This document shows, in pieces, positions 6,174 through 8,306 of a stretch of DNA of 8,306 nucleotides. A program made the position numbers and the translations under genes. This DNA is from an uncultured Verrucomicrobiota bacterium (GTDB lineage: Bacteria > Verrucomicrobiota > Verrucomicrobiia > Methylacidiphilales > Verrucolacustridaceae). Location of the stretch: assembly GCA_903905395.1 (NCBI GenBank), contig CAIVGD010000372.1:1-8306 (forward strand). The letters are read 5' to 3'. The first letter of the stretch is position 1, and every line of letters starts with the position of its first letter. The notes under the pieces were generated by a model. It had not been told where the DNA came from, made no database searches, and saw only the letters and a program-made list of their open reading frames with translations.

Positions 6174-7328
6174 ATGCTCCTTGTTAAGCTGACATCCATG
6201 TTCTCTCTAGAATTCCTCCATATTCTCATTCTCGGCGGACTTATCCTCGTCATCGCCAACTACCTCCTGAATCTAAAGGTCTTTCGCTTCCCATTACTCA
6301 CCGAGCTGGTTCATCCCCCACCTCATGTCTCCGTCCTCATTCCAGCACGGAACGAGGAACTTCGCCTCCCCCTATGTATCAGCACGATATCCAGCAACAA
6401 CTACTCCAATATGGAAATCCTTGTTCTCGACGACCACTCGACCGACGGTACGGCCGCTCTCGTCCAGCACTGCGCCAAGGGCGACCCCCGCATCCGTCTC
6501 CTCTCCGGGAAACCTCTGCCCGATGGCTGGACTGGTAAAGCCTGGGCCTGCCAGCAACTGGCCGCCGAAGCCAAAGGCGAATACCTCCTCTTCGTTGATG
6601 CCGATACCCGCTTCTCCGATATCACCATCTCTCAATCGGTCTCCCTTGCCCACGAACAAAAGGCCGATCTCCTATCCCTTTGGCCTTATCTCGAATCCTT
6701 CAGCTGGAGCGAACAATTGGTCATCCCCTTCGTCCATCTCTTCATCCTTTTGTACATGCCTCACTGGGCCCGGGGTCACATCCGTTGCCTCGGTGCCGCC
6801 AATGGCCAGTTCCTTCTCTTTCGACGCGACTCGTACGATAAAATCAAAGGCCACGACTCCGTCCGTAGCCATCTGGTCGAGGATATAGCCATCGCTAGGA
6901 ACATGCGCCAAGCCGGCTTCAAAGTCCTCAACCTCGATGGAACCAACCCCGGACACTCCGTCGCCTTGGTCCGATGCCGGATGTACACTCGCTTTCCAGA
7001 AGTCTGGGAAGGATTCACCAAAAATCTTTACCCAAGTTTTGATGGGAATTTTCCCGCCTTCCTCCTCTTTCAAGCCTTCCAAATCTTGGTTTTTCTCGTC
7101 CCGTTCCTTCTCCTTTTCACCGGGCACGGCACTCCCCTCGTCCGCACCGAGGTCGCCGTCATCATCGCACTGCGGTTTTCCTTAGCCCACCGCTTCCGTC
7201 AAAGCTACCTCGGCGCCCTCTTCCATCCCTTCGGCCAGATCCTCGTCCTCGCCATCTCACTCAACTCCTGGCTTCAGTCCCTCCGCGGCCGACTCCCATG
7301 GAAAGGTCGTCATTATCAACACCGTTGA
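6174..7328 (+). CDS. Membrane glycosyltransferase family 2, CrtQ/HpnB-like
   Basis: Membrane-bound GT-A glycosyltransferase, resembling enzymes that glycosylate carotenoids (CrtQ) or are encoded with hopanoid genes (HpnB). The order is: an N-terminal membrane segment (about 12-34); the GT2 core starting VSVLIPARNEE (52-62); LVLDDHSTDGT (84-93) with the nucleotide-binding Asp pair; GKPLPDGWTGKAWACQQL (112-129), typical of this subgroup; VDADTRF (141-147), where DAD is the DXD metal site; ANGQFLLFRRDSY (209-221); VEDIAIARNMRQAG (235-248) with the likely catalytic ED; and FPEVWEGFTKN (274-284) where many GT2 enzymes have QXXRW. Further membrane segments lie at about 293-316 and 352-368, and WKGRHY closes the protein. 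No Shine-Dalgarno sequence helps choose between ATG 6174 and ATG 6198. No carotenoid or hopanoid genes are in the window, so the acceptor is unknown; a polar lipid or pigment is plausible. Confidence 0.88.
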   Translation: MLLVKLTSMFSLEFLHILILGGLILVIANYLLNLKVFRFPLLTELVHPPPHVSVLIPARNEELRLPLCISTISSNNYSNMEILVLDDHSTDGTAALVQHCAKGDPRIRLLSGKPLPDGWTGKAWACQQLAAEAKGEYLLFVDADTRFSDITISQSVSLAHEQKADLLSLWPYLESFSWSEQLVIPFVHLFILLYMPHWARGHIRCLGAANGQFLLFRRDSYDKIKGHDSVRSHLVEDIAIARNMRQAGFKVLNLDGTNPGHSVALVRCRMYTRFPEVWEGFTKNLYPSFDGNFPAFLLFQAFQILVFLVPFLLLFTGHGTPLVRTEVAVIIALRFSLAHRFRQSYLGALFHPFGQILVLAISLNSWLQSLRGRLPWKGRHYQHR

Positions 7329-7492
7329 TCGTCCATAAAAAGTACCGGCCGCTTGCTGTTCGTTCTTCTCATAAAGAATTCAGACCACTCCATTCCACAA
7401 TTATTTTAGCCACAACCCGACATGCATTAAAGACAGATGTGTCTTTGTTTCTTGCCTTCATGTAATTCCACACCGATCCTGTGCCGAGAACC
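7329..7492. other. Intergenic region between glycosyltransferase and regulator
   Basis: Apart from the inverted repeat at 7429-7446 and the -10-like TGTAAT, I see no gene or RNA here. A perfect 6-bp hairpin, ATCAAC-ACC-GTTGAT at 7315-7329, spans the glycosyltransferase stop codon at the left border but has no T-run. Confidence 0.4.
7429..7446. promoter_or_regulatory. Perfect inverted repeat, candidate operator of the Rrf2-family gene
   Basis: AAAGACA-GATG-TGTCTTT is a perfect 7-bp inverted repeat with a 4-base spacer, ending 46 bases before the ATG of the regulator gene. Downstream, TGTAAT at 7461-7466 is a five-of-six -10 match; a start near 7473 would place the palindrome over the -35 region, where a repressor would block transcription. 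Rrf2 regulators commonly control their own genes through such dyads. There is no T-run to make it a terminator. That the neighbouring protein binds here is inference. Confidence 0.5.
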
Positions 7493-7933
7493 ATGTTCAT
7501 CTACGGAAAAACTGCATCCAACGCGATCTCACTCATGAGTTACCTGGCGGCCCTTCCCAACGGGCACATCGCAGGTTCCCATGAAATGTCCAAGGCTCGA
7601 GGCATCACCAAAGCTCTTGCGGCAAAGATCTTAACTCGTCTGGCCCTTGCAGGCCTCGTCCGTGGCCAGCCGGGTCCGGGCGGAGGCTACTGTCTTGGAC
7701 ACCCAGCCAATTCCGTATCGATCCTGGATATCGCCACCCTCTTTGCAAAAATCGATCCCCCATCGCTTTGCCCCTTCGGGCCCAACTGGTGTGGAAATAA
7801 GGCCCCGTGTCCTCTGCACGACAAGATCGCCGGAATGATCACCGCGAATCGTCAGTTCATGAAAAACACCCGCCTCTCGCTTTTTGCCAAAAAGAACAAA
7901 GCCTCCCGCACCCCATCGAAGCGCCGTGTTTAG
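7493..7933 (+). CDS. Rrf2 family transcriptional regulator with a three-cysteine cluster motif
   Basis: Winged-helix DNA-binding regulator of the Rrf2 family (IscR, NsrR, RirA, CymR relatives). From the ATG it has 146 residues, the usual size. The recognisable core is GITKALAAKILTRLALAGLV (37-56) followed by a glycine-rich wing, GPGGGYCLG (61-69), matching the family pattern of a recognition helix, then AGLV and GGY.L. SILDI (76-80) matches the next conserved helix. Cys93, Cys100 and Cys106 form C-X6-C-X5-C, close to the spacing that holds an iron-sulfur cluster in IscR and NsrR, so it may sense iron-sulfur status, iron, oxidation or nitric oxide. The N-terminus MFIYGKTASNA departs from the usual MRLS.KGRYAL, and the C-terminus is a basic tail ending SKRRV. 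A GTG at 7481 would add four residues; neither start has a clear ribosome site. A perfect dyad upstream suggests autoregulation. Confidence 0.88.
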   Translation: MFIYGKTASNAISLMSYLAALPNGHIAGSHEMSKARGITKALAAKILTRLALAGLVRGQPGPGGGYCLGHPANSVSILDIATLFAKIDPPSLCPFGPNWCGNKAPCPLHDKIAGMITANRQFMKNTRLSLFAKKNKASRTPSKRRV

Positions 7934-8005
7934 CCCTCACCACTCCATGCTACCCCCCATCTTCCGGCGTTTCCCTCCCATGGTTTTTAACCTAAGCTCT
8001 GCCCA

Positions 8006-8306
8006 ATGACCCGCCGCCCCCTTCTCGGTCGCAAAGTCTCCGTCCCGGCAAATCCATCCATCGCCAGGTTGGAAACTTTTGCCAACCCCAAACCTGGCCG
8101 CCCCTACGAAATCACCTTCTCCACTGCGGAATTCACCTCGCTTTGCCCCGTCACAGGTCAGCCCGATTTTGCCACGATCACCCTACGCTATACCCCAAAG
8201 TTAAAGTGCCTGGAGAGCAAATCCTTCAAACTCTACCTCAGCTCTTTCCGCAACACTGGATCCTTCGCCGAGGCCATCGTCAACCGCATCCTCGACGACC
8301 TCGTCC
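8006..8306 (+). CDS. queF: NADPH-dependent 7-cyano-7-deazaguanine (preQ0) reductase, 5' part
   Basis: QueF reduces the nitrile of preQ0 to the amine preQ1 with NADPH, a step in making queuosine for the wobble base of certain tRNAs. The first 100 residues are in the window; the rest lies beyond the right edge. EFTSLCPVTGQPDF (42-55) carries the active-site Cys47, which forms a thioimide with substrate, and Asp54. ESKSFKLYLSSFRN (70-83) is the QueF substrate and cofactor motif. VNRILDDLV follows. It appears to be the short, single-domain type. Bacillus QueF has His-Glu in FHED; here the aligned stretch is SFAEA, keeping Glu89 but with Ala for His. The ATG lacks a Shine-Dalgarno sequence. It follows the Rrf2-family gene by 72 bases in the same direction, with no preQ1 riboswitch that I can recognise in that gap. 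Confidence 0.95.
   Translation, partial: MTRRPLLGRKVSVPANPSIARLETFANPKPGRPYEITFSTAEFTSLCPVTGQPDFATITLRYTPKLKCLESKSFKLYLSSFRNTGSFAEAIVNRILDDLV

Noticed and set aside
7934..8005. Possible preQ1 riboswitch before queF
   Set aside because: I could not find the small hairpin with an A-rich tail that defines the preQ1-I class, nor a ribosome site it could mask.

Overview
This window reads as an ordinary chromosomal segment of a moderately GC-rich bacterium. It holds seven complete protein genes, two genes cut by the window edges, and one intergenic stretch (about 4275-4712) packed with short repeats. I could not name the organism with certainty. A PVC-group bacterium, such as a verrucomicrobium, is my best guess. 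It rests on the look of the proteins, the scarcity of Shine-Dalgarno sequences, and repeat families that I recall from such genomes; no search was run. I saw no CRISPR array, tRNA, rRNA, transposase gene, phage gene or recognisable defence system.

Left part (1-2164). Two genes are read leftwards in what looks like one operon: a CorA-type divalent metal transporter, then, 19 bases on, a soluble PAS-domain sensor histidine kinase that runs off the left edge. A 53-base divergent intergenic region separates corA from gpmI.

Centre (2165-4712). The glycolytic enzyme gpmI (cofactor-independent phosphoglycerate mutase) is read rightwards and converges on an unrecognised 172-residue protein gene. Beyond that lies the repeat mosaic. 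It contains two copies of an 18-base direct repeat, a run of four adjacent hairpins, three further hairpin sites, and a 14-base direct repeat enclosing much of the mosaic. No transposase is present, so these look like remnants or passively mobilised elements.

Right part (4713-8306). An unrecognised 230-residue protein with a basic tail is read leftwards and overlaps trmB (tRNA m7G46 methyltransferase) by 20 bases, suggesting translational coupling. After an AT-rich divergent region come three rightward genes: a membrane glycosyltransferase of the CrtQ/HpnB type, an Rrf2-family regulator with three clustered cysteines and a perfect inverted repeat in front of it, and the start of queF (preQ0 reductase, queuosine pathway). 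trmB and queF both serve tRNA modification but lie on opposite strands, so shared regulation is not implied.

Two window-wide properties stand out. The + strand is pyrimidine- and C-rich in most genes whichever strand codes, as expected from replication-strand skew. Six of nine gene starts lack a visible Shine-Dalgarno sequence. The best leads are the palindrome before the Rrf2 gene, the repeat mosaic, and the two unrecognised proteins.
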